From positions 1-13,749 of the forward strand of contig JAURFZ010000024.1 in assembly GCA_030834045.1 (NCBI GenBank): a stretch of DNA of 13,749 bases. The letters run 5' to 3'. Shown here piece by piece: positions 7,454 to 13,749 of this stretch. The position numbers were made by a program, and so were the translations under genes. The notes beneath the pieces were generated by a model. The model saw only the letters and a list, made by a program, of their open reading frames with translations. It searched no databases and was not told where the DNA came from. Position 1 is the first letter of the stretch. Each line of letters starts with the position of its first letter. The stretch is from Burkholderiales bacterium (GTDB lineage: Bacteria > Pseudomonadota > Gammaproteobacteria > Burkholderiales > Burkholderiaceae_A).

Positions 7454-8692
7454 ATGCCGTACGAACTACTTTTAGGGCTTCGTTACATACGTTCGGGGCG
7501 CAGCTCCCGATTCGTTAGTTTTATTTCCGCGCTCGCCACGGTGGGAATTGCGCTTGGCGTTGCCGCCCTCATCATCGTGCTTTCTGTGATGAATGGTTTT
7601 CAGAAGGAGGTGCGCGACCGCATGCTTGGGGTGCTCTCGCACCTTGAGGTCATAAGCCTGCCAGAGCGCAATGTTGACTGGTCTACTGTAGGCCAAACGC
7701 TTTCTTCCCATCCGAAGGTTTTGGCCACAGCCCCCTTCGTTGTAGGGCAGGCCATGCTTTCTGCCGGCGATCAGATTCGCGGAGTGATGGTACGGGGCGT
7801 TGATCCAGCCGTCGAGCCTGCGGTAAGTCCAGCGCTAAGTCAGCTTGTGGCAGGTGAGTTGAGCTCCCTTGAGTCGGGCCGGTTTGGCCTTGTCATGGGC
7901 CGTGACCTTGCGCTTTCCTTGAATCTCTCCTTGGGAGATTCGGTCATGGTGGTAACCGCCGACCCGGCCTCGGGTCCGGCCGGTGTTTTACCTCGTATGA
8001 AGGCGTTTCAGCTTGTTGCGCTTTTTAGCTCGGGCCACTTCGAGTACGACTCCTCACTTGTTTTTATTCATCAAAGCGATGCAAGCCGTTTCTTTCGCAA
8101 TCAGGTGACAGAGGGGCTTCGCGCTCGCCTGTCGGATATGCATGAGGCTCCTTTTGTGCGCATTGAGCTTGAGCCTAGATTACCCAGCGGGGCCATTGTG
8201 CGCGACTGGACGCTTGAGAATCGGAACTGGTTTGCAGCCGTTCAAATTGAGAAGCGCATGATGTTTATCATTTTGATGCTCATTATTGCTGTGGCTGCAT
8301 TCAATCTTGTTTCCATGCTGGTCATGACCGTTATGGACAAGCGTTCCGACATTGCCATTTTAAGAACCGTTGGTGCAAGCCGAGGCTCTGTGATGGCCAT
8401 CTTTGTTATTCAGGGGGCTTTTCTGGGGCTGCTGGGTGTGGGATTTGGGCTCTTGCTAGGGGTGCTGGGTGCTGTCTACATTGACTCCATTGTTGGGGCG
8501 GTGGAGCATGCCTTCGGGTTCCAGCTTCTACCTAAGGGCATCTACCTTATTGAAAGCCTGCCATCCGATCTTCAGTGGCAAGACGTTCTGGCCATTGGTC
8601 CAACCGCACTGGTTCTCTCCTTCTTGGCAACGCTCTATCCCAGCTGGCGTGCCTCGGTTATTGATCCCGCCGAGGCCCTTCGCTATGACTAA
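7454..8692 (+). CDS. lolC: lipoprotein-releasing ABC transporter permease LolC/LolE family
   Basis: This is the inner-membrane permease of the Lol system, which extracts mature lipoproteins from the inner membrane and passes them to LolA for transport to the outer membrane. At 412 aa it matches LolC/LolE (about 400-414). Layout: cytoplasmic start MPYELLLGLRYIRS, first membrane helix about 20-46, a large periplasmic MacB-like domain to about 265, second helix about 269-292, the LolC/E loop MDKRSDIAILRTVGAS at 294-309, third helix about 312-340, and a last helix around 375-395 ending LYPSWRASVIDPAEALRYD. An in-frame ATG-like start exists upstream at 7391, inside the divergent gene; the ATG at 7454 matches the family N-terminus. 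It overlaps lolD by 8 nt. Only one permease gene is present here, so it may work as a homodimer-type LolC/LolF rather than the E. coli LolC-LolE pair; I cannot tell from the window. Confidence 0.93.
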   Translation: MPYELLLGLRYIRSGRSSRFVSFISALATVGIALGVAALIIVLSVMNGFQKEVRDRMLGVLSHLEVISLPERNVDWSTVGQTLSSHPKVLATAPFVVGQAMLSAGDQIRGVMVRGVDPAVEPAVSPALSQLVAGELSSLESGRFGLVMGRDLALSLNLSLGDSVMVVTADPASGPAGVLPRMKAFQLVALFSSGHFEYDSSLVFIHQSDASRFFRNQVTEGLRARLSDMHEAPFVRIELEPRLPSGAIVRDWTLENRNWFAAVQIEKRMMFIILMLIIAVAAFNLVSMLVMTVMDKRSDIAILRTVGASRGSVMAIFVIQGAFLGLLGVGFGLLLGVLGAVYIDSIVGAVEHAFGFQLLPKGIYLIESLPSDLQWQDVLAIGPTALVLSFLATLYPSWRASVIDPAEALRYD

Positions 8693-9395
8693 AGAGGCTG
8701 TCCTGCCGGGTGTCGCAGTTCTTCGTGCTGTGGGCCTGACCCGCCGGTATTCGGATGGCCCTCGCGAGGTCGTACCCTTCGAAGACTTAAGTCTGGAGCT
8801 TGTGGCAGGCCAAAGCCTTGCCGTCATTGGGCCCTCGGGGGTTGGCAAGAGCACCTTGCTGCATCTGCTTGGTGGCCTCGATAAACCAACATCGGGCCAG
8901 GTCTTCATTGAGGGCCAGTCTATCTACGAGCTTACAGATGCCCAGAGAACCCTACTAAGAAATAAAAAGCTCGGTTTTGTCTACCAGTTCCATCATCTGC
9001 TTGAGGAATGCTCGGCACTTGAGAATGTGGCCATGCCCCTGCTAATTCGCCGAGAGCCAAGGCTAAAGGCCATGAGGCAGGCGAGCGACTGGCTTGGGCG
9101 GGTTGGGCTGGAAAGCAGACTTGACCACCCTCCCTCCAGGCTCTCGGGTGGTGAGCGTCAGCGCGTAGCCATTGCACGAGCGCTTGTAAACGCGCCCTCG
9201 CTTGTTCTTGCCGATGAGCCAACGGGCAACCTCGATCGCGATACTGCTGAGCGGGTGTTTGAGCTACTCGTTGATCGTTGTCGTGAGGCTAAGGCAGGTT
9301 TGGTTATCGTCACCCACGACCTGCACTTCGCAAACCGTTGCGATCAGCGTTTTGCCATGACCAGCCTTCCCGTGACAAGCCCTTTGCAGGCCTAG
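8685..9395 (+). CDS. lolD: lipoprotein-releasing ABC transporter ATPase LolD
   Basis: The ATPase subunit that powers the LolC/E permease at the cytoplasmic face of the inner membrane. It is 236 aa, typical for LolD. All ABC motifs are present: Walker A GPSGVGKST at 49-57, Q-loop Gln101 (VYQFHHLL, a LolD-like sequence), signature LSGGERQR at 153-160, Walker B LVLADEPT at about 173-180, D-loop, and switch His211 (VTHD). The ATG at 8685 overlaps the lolC stop, with a GAGG about 9 nt upstream, implying translational coupling. A longer in-frame reading reaches back to 8469 within lolC, but it has no LolD-like sequence and was not used. The assignment is secure from motifs plus neighbour. Confidence 0.95.
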   Translation: MTKEAVLPGVAVLRAVGLTRRYSDGPREVVPFEDLSLELVAGQSLAVIGPSGVGKSTLLHLLGGLDKPTSGQVFIEGQSIYELTDAQRTLLRNKKLGFVYQFHHLLEECSALENVAMPLLIRREPRLKAMRQASDWLGRVGLESRLDHPPSRLSGGERQRVAIARALVNAPSLVLADEPTGNLDRDTAERVFELLVDRCREAKAGLVIVTHDLHFANRCDQRFAMTSLPVTSPLQA

Positions 9396-9414
9396 TTTTT
9401 GTTAGGCGGCAACC

Positions 9415-10194
9415 ATGTTTGTCGATACCCATTGTCATCTCGATTTTCTACCCCAGCCGGCGCAGCAGGCTGAGCAGGCTCGCCAGCAGGGTGTGGGCGT
9501 CATTGTCGTTCCGGCTGTCGAACCCAGTAACTTCGAGGCTGTTCGTGAGCTTGCCCATTCGCTCCCAGGCGTTGGCTACTGCCTTGGACTTCACCCCTGT
9601 TCGGTCAATGGTCTAGAAGAGCAGGCCCTGGTGCTGCTTAAGAATCAGCTCGAGGCCCATCACGCCGACCCACGCCTTCTTGCCGTGGGGGAGATTGGCC
9701 TTGATCTCTTCGAACAAGGACTGCGCCAGGACCGTATGAACCATTTCTTTATTGAACAACTTCGCCTTGCTCGTCATTACGAGCTTCCCGTTGTCTTGCA
9801 TGTTCGCAAGGCTCAAGACCAGGTTGTAGCCGGTCTTCGTCGTTTTGGCATTCGCCAAGGTATCGCCCATGCCTTTAATGGAAGCGAACAACAGGCTCAG
9901 GCCTATGTCGCTCAGGGACTCGTTCTAGGCTTTGGTGGCGCAATGACCTACACCCGTGCTCTGCGCATTCGCCATCTTGCCTCTTGGCTCTCCGAGGATG
10001 ACTGGGTGCTTGAGACAGACAGTCCGGATATTTCACCCGAATGGCGAGCGAAGGACGAACCGAATCAGCCCAAAGAGATCGTAGGCATTGCGCATTGCAT
10101 GGCGGGACTTCGAGGTTGCAGCATTGAGGATGTTGGAAGAGCCTCAAGCGCAAATGCCTTACGAGCCTTGCCCCGTCTAAGTACTTTTTTCTAG
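9415..10194 (+). CDS. TatD-family metal-dependent hydrolase (putative DNase)
   Basis: A 259-aa amidohydrolase-fold protein of the TatD family, whose characterised members are metal-dependent DNases or 3'-5' exonucleases. Candidate metal ligands are His6 and His8 (DTHCHLDF), Glu93 (VGEIGLDL), His129 (VVLHVRKA), His152 (AHAFNGS) and Asp202 (LETDSP). All the standard family motifs are intact, and the length fits the family's roughly 255-265 aa. The start has a TAGG Shine-Dalgarno 8 nt upstream. It is 19 nt after lolD and 9 nt before comEC, so the four genes probably form one transcript. E. coli has three paralogues (TatD, YcfH, YjjV); I cannot say which subgroup this belongs to, so no symbol is given. 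The natural substrate is not shown by the sequence. Confidence 0.9.
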   Translation: MFVDTHCHLDFLPQPAQQAEQARQQGVGVIVVPAVEPSNFEAVRELAHSLPGVGYCLGLHPCSVNGLEEQALVLLKNQLEAHHADPRLLAVGEIGLDLFEQGLRQDRMNHFFIEQLRLARHYELPVVLHVRKAQDQVVAGLRRFGIRQGIAHAFNGSEQQAQAYVAQGLVLGFGGAMTYTRALRIRHLASWLSEDDWVLETDSPDISPEWRAKDEPNQPKEIVGIAHCMAGLRGCSIEDVGRASSANALRALPRLSTFF

Positions 10195-10203
10195 CTCACT
10201 GTC

Positions 10204-12702
10204 GTGCTGCTCAGTGTCTACGGCCTTGCGCTGTCGGTGCTGCTTGGCGTTGTGGGCTATTTGCAATGGGCCCCCCACAACCTTTCAGCACCTCTTTTTG
10301 GTCTTGCGCTTGCGAGCCTTTTTCTCGCCTGCCTTGTCGCTACGCGCCGGTTCTTCGGTGTCTTTGTTCTGCTGGCTTCGCTTCTTTTTGCTGCGGCCTA
10401 CACCGGTGTTCGTGTTCAGGCCATCCTCGATCAGGCCCCACCGGCCCAGCTGTTTGAGGGGCCTGTTGTCGTTGACCTACTGGTACTTGATCTTCCAGTC
10501 TTTGAACCGGCAGGCCCTTCAAGGCCTGCCCGGTGGCAGTTTCAGGCGCGGGTTGCTGCGATTGGGTCCGAAGGGCCGGCCTTCAAACGTTTTGATGCGA
10601 GCCTAAGCTGGCTGAGCGGCGAGCTTCCGGCAGGCCTCGCCCCAGGCGACCGTTACAGAGCTGAGCTTCGACTTCGGCCTGCATCAGGGCCCGTGAACTT
10701 TACGGGCTTTGATTTTGAGACCTGGATGTTTGAAAACCGTATGCAGGCAACAGGTAGCGTGAAATCCGCGGTGAGGGTTCAGCAGGGCTACGAACTTACG
10801 TGGTCCGATGCCTTGAGCACTCAGGTGGATCGTCTACGGCATGCTATTCGGTCAGCCATTTTTGATTCGCTTGCCGAAGAAAAATTTGCACCCATTATGG
10901 CGGGCCTGGTTGTGGGCGATCAGCGCTCCATTGCGCGCGACCAATGGCAGGTCTTCTCGGTAACGGGCGTCTCACATCTCATGTCGATCTCGGGCATGCA
11001 TGTGACCATGTTTGCTGTGATTGCAAGGTTTCTCACGGCCTGGGCCTGGCGGCTGCTTGCCCGTTCGGGCAGCTCACTTGCTCTTCGGGTTCCGGCGCCT
11101 GTTGCCGCCGCCGTTATGGCAAGCCTTGCCGCAGTGGCTTATGCCTTTCTAGCGGGCTTCAACATTCCAGCCCAGCGCACAGCCACCATGGTCACCATTG
11201 CAAGTCTTGCCGCGGTTGTCGGCCTTGAGAGTCGATCCTGGGCGATTCTCGCGGTCACCCTTTTAGCCGTGCTTGTGGTTGATCCCATTGCTCCGCTGTC
11301 GGTGGGCTTCTGGCTTTCGTTTTTTGCTGTGGGCATTCTGTTTGGGCTCTCGGGCTCAAGCCAAGGCCTGCGCGCTGCGGTGAAGGCGCAGCTGGCCATT
11401 ACGCTGGGGATTGCGCCTTTAACCATCGCGCTCTTCCAACAGTTGTCAGTCATTGGCCCCATTGCCAATGCGCTTGCCATTCCCGTTGTTACGTTTCTGG
11501 TGACTCCCTTGGCGATGCTCGGGTCCGTCTTTGCCTTCTTTAACGTCCATGCCTTTTTGTATGTTGGTCATCTTGTCTTTGTCTGGCTCTACGATTTTTT
11601 GCAATTCTTAGCGGAGCTTAGCTGGGCGTCGTTGGCCTGGCATGCTCCACCTGTCTGGGCCAGTGTCCTTAGCTGTATCTCGGTATTTGTCGTCTTCACA
11701 CATCCATCTAAACGGCTGCGCTGGCTTGCGTCGCTTGGTGTTTTAGCCCTTTTCATACCGAGTGGTTCGAAGCCTTCAATGGGCGAGTTTCAGGCAAGCT
11801 TTTTGGATGTTGGGCAGGGCACTTCAGTGGTGGTGCAGACCAGTAACCATAGCCTCGTGTATGACACGGGACCAAGCCACGGAACATCGAATTCTGCCCA
11901 GCGCGTGGTCATTCCTCAGCTTTTTGCGCAGGGCATTCGCAGGCTTGATGCCCTGGTTATCTCGCATCGTGACGATGATCATTCCTCGGGCCTTGCCGAT
12001 CTGTTCGTATCGCACCGCCCAAGCCATGTTTACACGAGCTATCAGGTGCAAGGCCTCGACACAACCTTTTGTCGGCTGGGTCGTTCCTGGGTCTGGGACG
12101 GGGTCTGGTTTCGTTTTCTTTATCCCTTTGAAGCCCCGACCATGCAATGGACCCCCGGCGCAAACGAGGATTCCTGCGTTCTAGAAGTTGTCGATACTCA
12201 AGGGCGTCGACTGTTGTTAACGGGGGATATTCCGGTAGCCGTTGAAGACGAGATGGCCGAACGCATGCCTTGGTTGCACCAGACCTCGTCAAGCCGTGGC
12301 AACACGCCTTTGGTGATGATGGCCCCCCACCATGGAAGCCGTGGCTCCACAAGTCGGCTGCTTCTGCAGAGGCTTCGACCGAAGGCAGCCGTTACCCAGT
12401 CGGGCTATCGCAATCGGTTTGGTCATCCCCACCCCGATGTGATTGAACGGCTTACGACCGAAGAGGTTGCCTTTTTGCGTACCGACCTTCTTGGGGCGCT
12501 TCGCCTGAACTGGTCGGCTCAAGGGGAGCCTTTGTTTGCCTGCGCACGTAAAGATCGCAGGCGCCTCTGGCATCGCCCTCGGCCCTTGGGCGCCACAACC
12601 GAGCAGGAGCAGACGTTGATGCAGACCTACTGCGCGGCCCAGCCCCCATCCATGTTCCAGGCGGCACCTCGTACCTGGCTTGCCTGGGGAGAGCAGAGGT
12701 AG
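10204..12702 (+). CDS. comEC: DNA internalisation channel protein ComEC/Rec2
   Basis: This inner-membrane protein forms the channel through which single-stranded DNA enters the cytoplasm in natural transformation. It is 832 aa, within the usual range. Domains in order: two or three N-terminal membrane helices (about 3-70), a DUF4131/OB-like soluble part (about 80-195), the multi-helix competence domain (about 225-500, with GLVVGDQ at 234-240 and GVSHLMSISGMHVTM at 255-269), and a metallo-beta-lactamase-like domain (about 528-780) with DVGQGTS, HRDDDH at 588-593, LTGD at 672-675 and APHHGS at 707-712. The HxDxDH metal motif is intact, so nuclease activity is possible. The start is a GTG, the first start codon after the tatD stop in the same frame, with no clear Shine-Dalgarno. 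The last 25 codons overlap bdhA on the other strand. Presence of comEC alone does not prove the cell is transformable. Confidence 0.94.
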   Translation: MLLSVYGLALSVLLGVVGYLQWAPHNLSAPLFGLALASLFLACLVATRRFFGVFVLLASLLFAAAYTGVRVQAILDQAPPAQLFEGPVVVDLLVLDLPVFEPAGPSRPARWQFQARVAAIGSEGPAFKRFDASLSWLSGELPAGLAPGDRYRAELRLRPASGPVNFTGFDFETWMFENRMQATGSVKSAVRVQQGYELTWSDALSTQVDRLRHAIRSAIFDSLAEEKFAPIMAGLVVGDQRSIARDQWQVFSVTGVSHLMSISGMHVTMFAVIARFLTAWAWRLLARSGSSLALRVPAPVAAAVMASLAAVAYAFLAGFNIPAQRTATMVTIASLAAVVGLESRSWAILAVTLLAVLVVDPIAPLSVGFWLSFFAVGILFGLSGSSQGLRAAVKAQLAITLGIAPLTIALFQQLSVIGPIANALAIPVVTFLVTPLAMLGSVFAFFNVHAFLYVGHLVFVWLYDFLQFLAELSWASLAWHAPPVWASVLSCISVFVVFTHPSKRLRWLASLGVLALFIPSGSKPSMGEFQASFLDVGQGTSVVVQTSNHSLVYDTGPSHGTSNSAQRVVIPQLFAQGIRRLDALVISHRDDDHSSGLADLFVSHRPSHVYTSYQVQGLDTTFCRLGRSWVWDGVWFRFLYPFEAPTMQWTPGANEDSCVLEVVDTQGRRLLLTGDIPVAVEDEMAERMPWLHQTSSSRGNTPLVMMAPHHGSRGSTSRLLLQRLRPKAAVTQSGYRNRFGHPHPDVIERLTTEEVAFLRTDLLGALRLNWSAQGEPLFACARKDRRRLWHRPRPLGATTEQEQTLMQTYCAAQPPSMFQAAPRTWLAWGEQR

Positions 12703-13412
12703 ACCGCAAGGCTTGCAAGTTGTTCGGGCTGAACGAACTCCCCCGAAGGCTGCTTTTCAATTAAAAGAACATGCTTCGCCTCTTCAAGGCTCAGCCCCTC
12801 ATTGGCCATGCGCGCATCCACCTGTTTCTGAACCAGGGGTGTCAGCACCCAGCCCGGACAGATGGCATTGCAGGTAACAGGCGTTGAGGCTGTCTCAAGT
12901 GCAACAGTTTTTGTGAGACCAACAAGCCCGTGCTTGGCTGCGACATAGGCACTTTTATTTGCGGAGGCGACAAGGCCATGCACAGAGGCAATGTTGACAA
13001 TACGGCCAAAGCCACGCGCTTTCATGCCCGGAAGGGCGGCACGAATGGTGTGGAAGGCCGAACTGAGGTTAATTGCAAGAATGGCGTCCCAGAGCTTGGG
13101 ATCAAAGCTATCGATGGGGCTGACATGCTGAATACCGGCGTTATTAATAAGAATATCGATGCCGCCATGGCGTGATCCGATATCGGCCATCATAGCCATA
13201 ATTTCATCGGGCTTTGACATATCCGCGGCGAAGTAATCCACCGACACAGACTTTGATTGGAGCTCTTTCTTAATTGCCTCAATGCCTGCGGCCTCTCCAA
13301 AGCCGTTGAGGTAAATATCCGCCCCTTCATCGGCGAGGGCACTTGCCATAGCCAGACCAATTCCGCTTGTTGAACCCGTCACCAAGGCTTTTTTTCCTGC
13401 AAGCATTTTCAT
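12627..13412 (-). CDS. bdhA: D-3-hydroxybutyrate dehydrogenase (SDR family)
   Basis: It interconverts D-3-hydroxybutyrate and acetoacetate with NAD+/NADH in the cytoplasm, a step in use of poly-3-hydroxybutyrate and ketone bodies. It is 261 aa, typical for bacterial BDH. The NAD-binding motif TGSTSGIG is at 12-19, NNAG at 90-93, and the catalytic residues are Ser143, Tyr156 and Lys160 (YVAAK). Sequence features that distinguish BDH from general SDR enzymes include GIQHVSPI (93-100), IEKQPSGEFVQPEQLA (about 218-233) and the C-terminal RGAAWNMDGGWAAQ. The ATG at 13412 has an AAAGGA Shine-Dalgarno 7 nt away; a second ATG at 13406 is too far from it. It is divergent from the hydrolase gene, with 41 bp between starts, and its 3' end overlaps comEC by 76 bp. 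Confidence 0.94.
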   Translation of the reverse strand: MKMLAGKKALVTGSTSGIGLAMASALADEGADIYLNGFGEAAGIEAIKKELQSKSVSVDYFAADMSKPDEIMAMMADIGSRHGGIDILINNAGIQHVSPIDSFDPKLWDAILAINLSSAFHTIRAALPGMKARGFGRIVNIASVHGLVASANKSAYVAAKHGLVGLTKTVALETASTPVTCNAICPGWVLTPLVQKQVDARMANEGLSLEEAKHVLLIEKQPSGEFVQPEQLASLAVYLCSPQASQVRGAAWNMDGGWAAQ

Positions 13413-13419
13413 ACCAGTA

Positions 13420-13425
13420 TCCTTT
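13420..13425 (-). promoter_or_regulatory. Shine-Dalgarno of bdhA
   Basis: On the minus strand AAAGGA lies 7 nt before the ATG at 13412. It decides between two nearby in-frame ATG codons (13412 and 13406) in favour of the first. Most other genes in this window have only weak sites. Confidence 0.6.
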
Positions 13426-13453
13426 CAATGTCAGACCGAGAGAATAGCCAAAA

Positions 13454-13749
13454 ATGAGCAACTCAATGCAGCAACACACAATTCAGTGCCAAAGCCCTGC
13501 AGCCAGCCACGCCATGATGGTTCGGGAATGGGGCGTGGGTCAGACGGGTCCCGTGGTGGTCTGTGTGCATGGCCTCACACGCAACTCAGGCGATTTTCAA
13601 GCGCTTGCGCAGGCCCTTTCTGCGGACGGCATGCGTGTATTAGCCCCAGACATTGTTGGCCGGGGCAACTCCGACTGGCTCAACGACCCTCAGTACTACC
13701 GTATTGATCAGTACTGTCAGGACATTTTGGCCATGGTTCGCCAGCTTCA
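13454..13749 (+). CDS. alpha/beta hydrolase, 5' part (3' end cut by window)
   Basis: The first 98 codons of an alpha/beta-hydrolase-fold protein that runs off the right edge. Visible are the oxyanion-side motif CVHGLTRNSGDF (about 37-48) and APDIVGRGNSDW (about 64-75), both typical of the fold and of a common proteobacterial subgroup. The nucleophile and catalytic acid lie beyond the window. The ATG at 13454 is preceded by only a weak purine-rich stretch; an in-frame ATG at 13466 is an alternative. It is divergent from bdhA with 41 bp between starts, which might mean shared control. A link to 3-hydroxybutyrate esters or oligomers is speculation from position only; the substrate is unknown. 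Confidence 0.85.
   Translation, partial: MSNSMQQHTIQCQSPAASHAMMVREWGVGQTGPVVVCVHGLTRNSGDFQALAQALSADGMRVLAPDIVGRGNSDWLNDPQYYRIDQYCQDILAMVRQL

Noticed and set aside
11139..11480. Antisense open frame of 113 codons inside comEC, and similar long frames opposite hscA, tatD and recJ
   Set aside because: They lie wholly within strongly supported genes, have low-complexity or Arg/Pro/Ser-rich translations with no recognisable domain, and are explained by the codon bias of the sense genes.
9396..12702. DNA uptake signal repeats near comEC
   Set aside because: I looked by eye for a repeated 9-12-mer such as the Neisseria or Pasteurellaceae signals; recurring words like GGCCTT fit codon bias. A genome-wide k-mer count would be decisive.
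13441..13466. Possible bdhA promoter on the minus strand (TTGAGT and TATTCT)
   Set aside because: The spacer is only 14 nt, too short for a normal sigma-70 promoter, and the -10 match is poor.

Overview
The window looks like a stretch of core chromosome from a betaproteobacterium, probably in the Burkholderiales and with a compact genome. The evidence is the ISC-type hscA-fdx pair, a recJ-prfB-lysS order shared by many beta- and gammaproteobacteria, a LolC/LolD outer-membrane lipoprotein exporter, and a poly-3-hydroxybutyrate-type D-3-hydroxybutyrate dehydrogenase. G+C is moderate, intergenic gaps are mostly under 80 bp, and nearly every base is coding. No rRNA, tRNA, CRISPR array, insertion sequence or prophage gene was seen.

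Layout. (1) Bases 1-1662, plus strand: the 3' part of hscA followed by fdx, the end of an iron-sulfur cluster (ISC) assembly operon whose earlier genes lie off the left edge. (2) Bases 1667-7426, minus strand: a four-gene unit read right to left. An uncharacterised RpfE-like gene is followed 4 nt later by recJ, then 5 nt later by prfB, then about 90 nt later by lysS. prfB is interrupted by an in-frame TGA after codon 27 and must be read through the classic +1 programmed frameshift; the complete RF2 is 367 aa. (3) Bases 7454-12702, plus strand: lolC, lolD (overlapping by 8 nt), a TatD-family metal-dependent hydrolase, and comEC. (4) Bases 12627-13412, minus strand: bdhA, whose 3' end overlaps the 3' end of comEC by 76 bp. 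(5) From 13454 to the right edge, plus strand: the N-terminal part of an alpha/beta hydrolase divergent from bdhA.

How the genes fit together. hscA and fdx serve Fe-S cluster assembly on IscU. The minus-strand unit joins DNA repair (RecJ), translation termination (RF2) and lysyl-tRNA charging (LysRS), with an unknown gene at its head. The lol genes export lipoproteins to the outer membrane. ComEC is the inner-membrane channel for single-stranded DNA uptake, and its nuclease-type C-terminal domain keeps its metal motif. bdhA and the neighbouring hydrolase may act on 3-hydroxybutyrate or related esters, but the hydrolase substrate is unknown.

I found no convincing new biological system. The items most worth checking are the unknown gene heading the recJ-prfB-lysS unit, the prfB frameshift that naive annotation would truncate, the 76-bp antisense coding overlap of comEC and bdhA, and a substitution in the conserved HscA interdomain linker.
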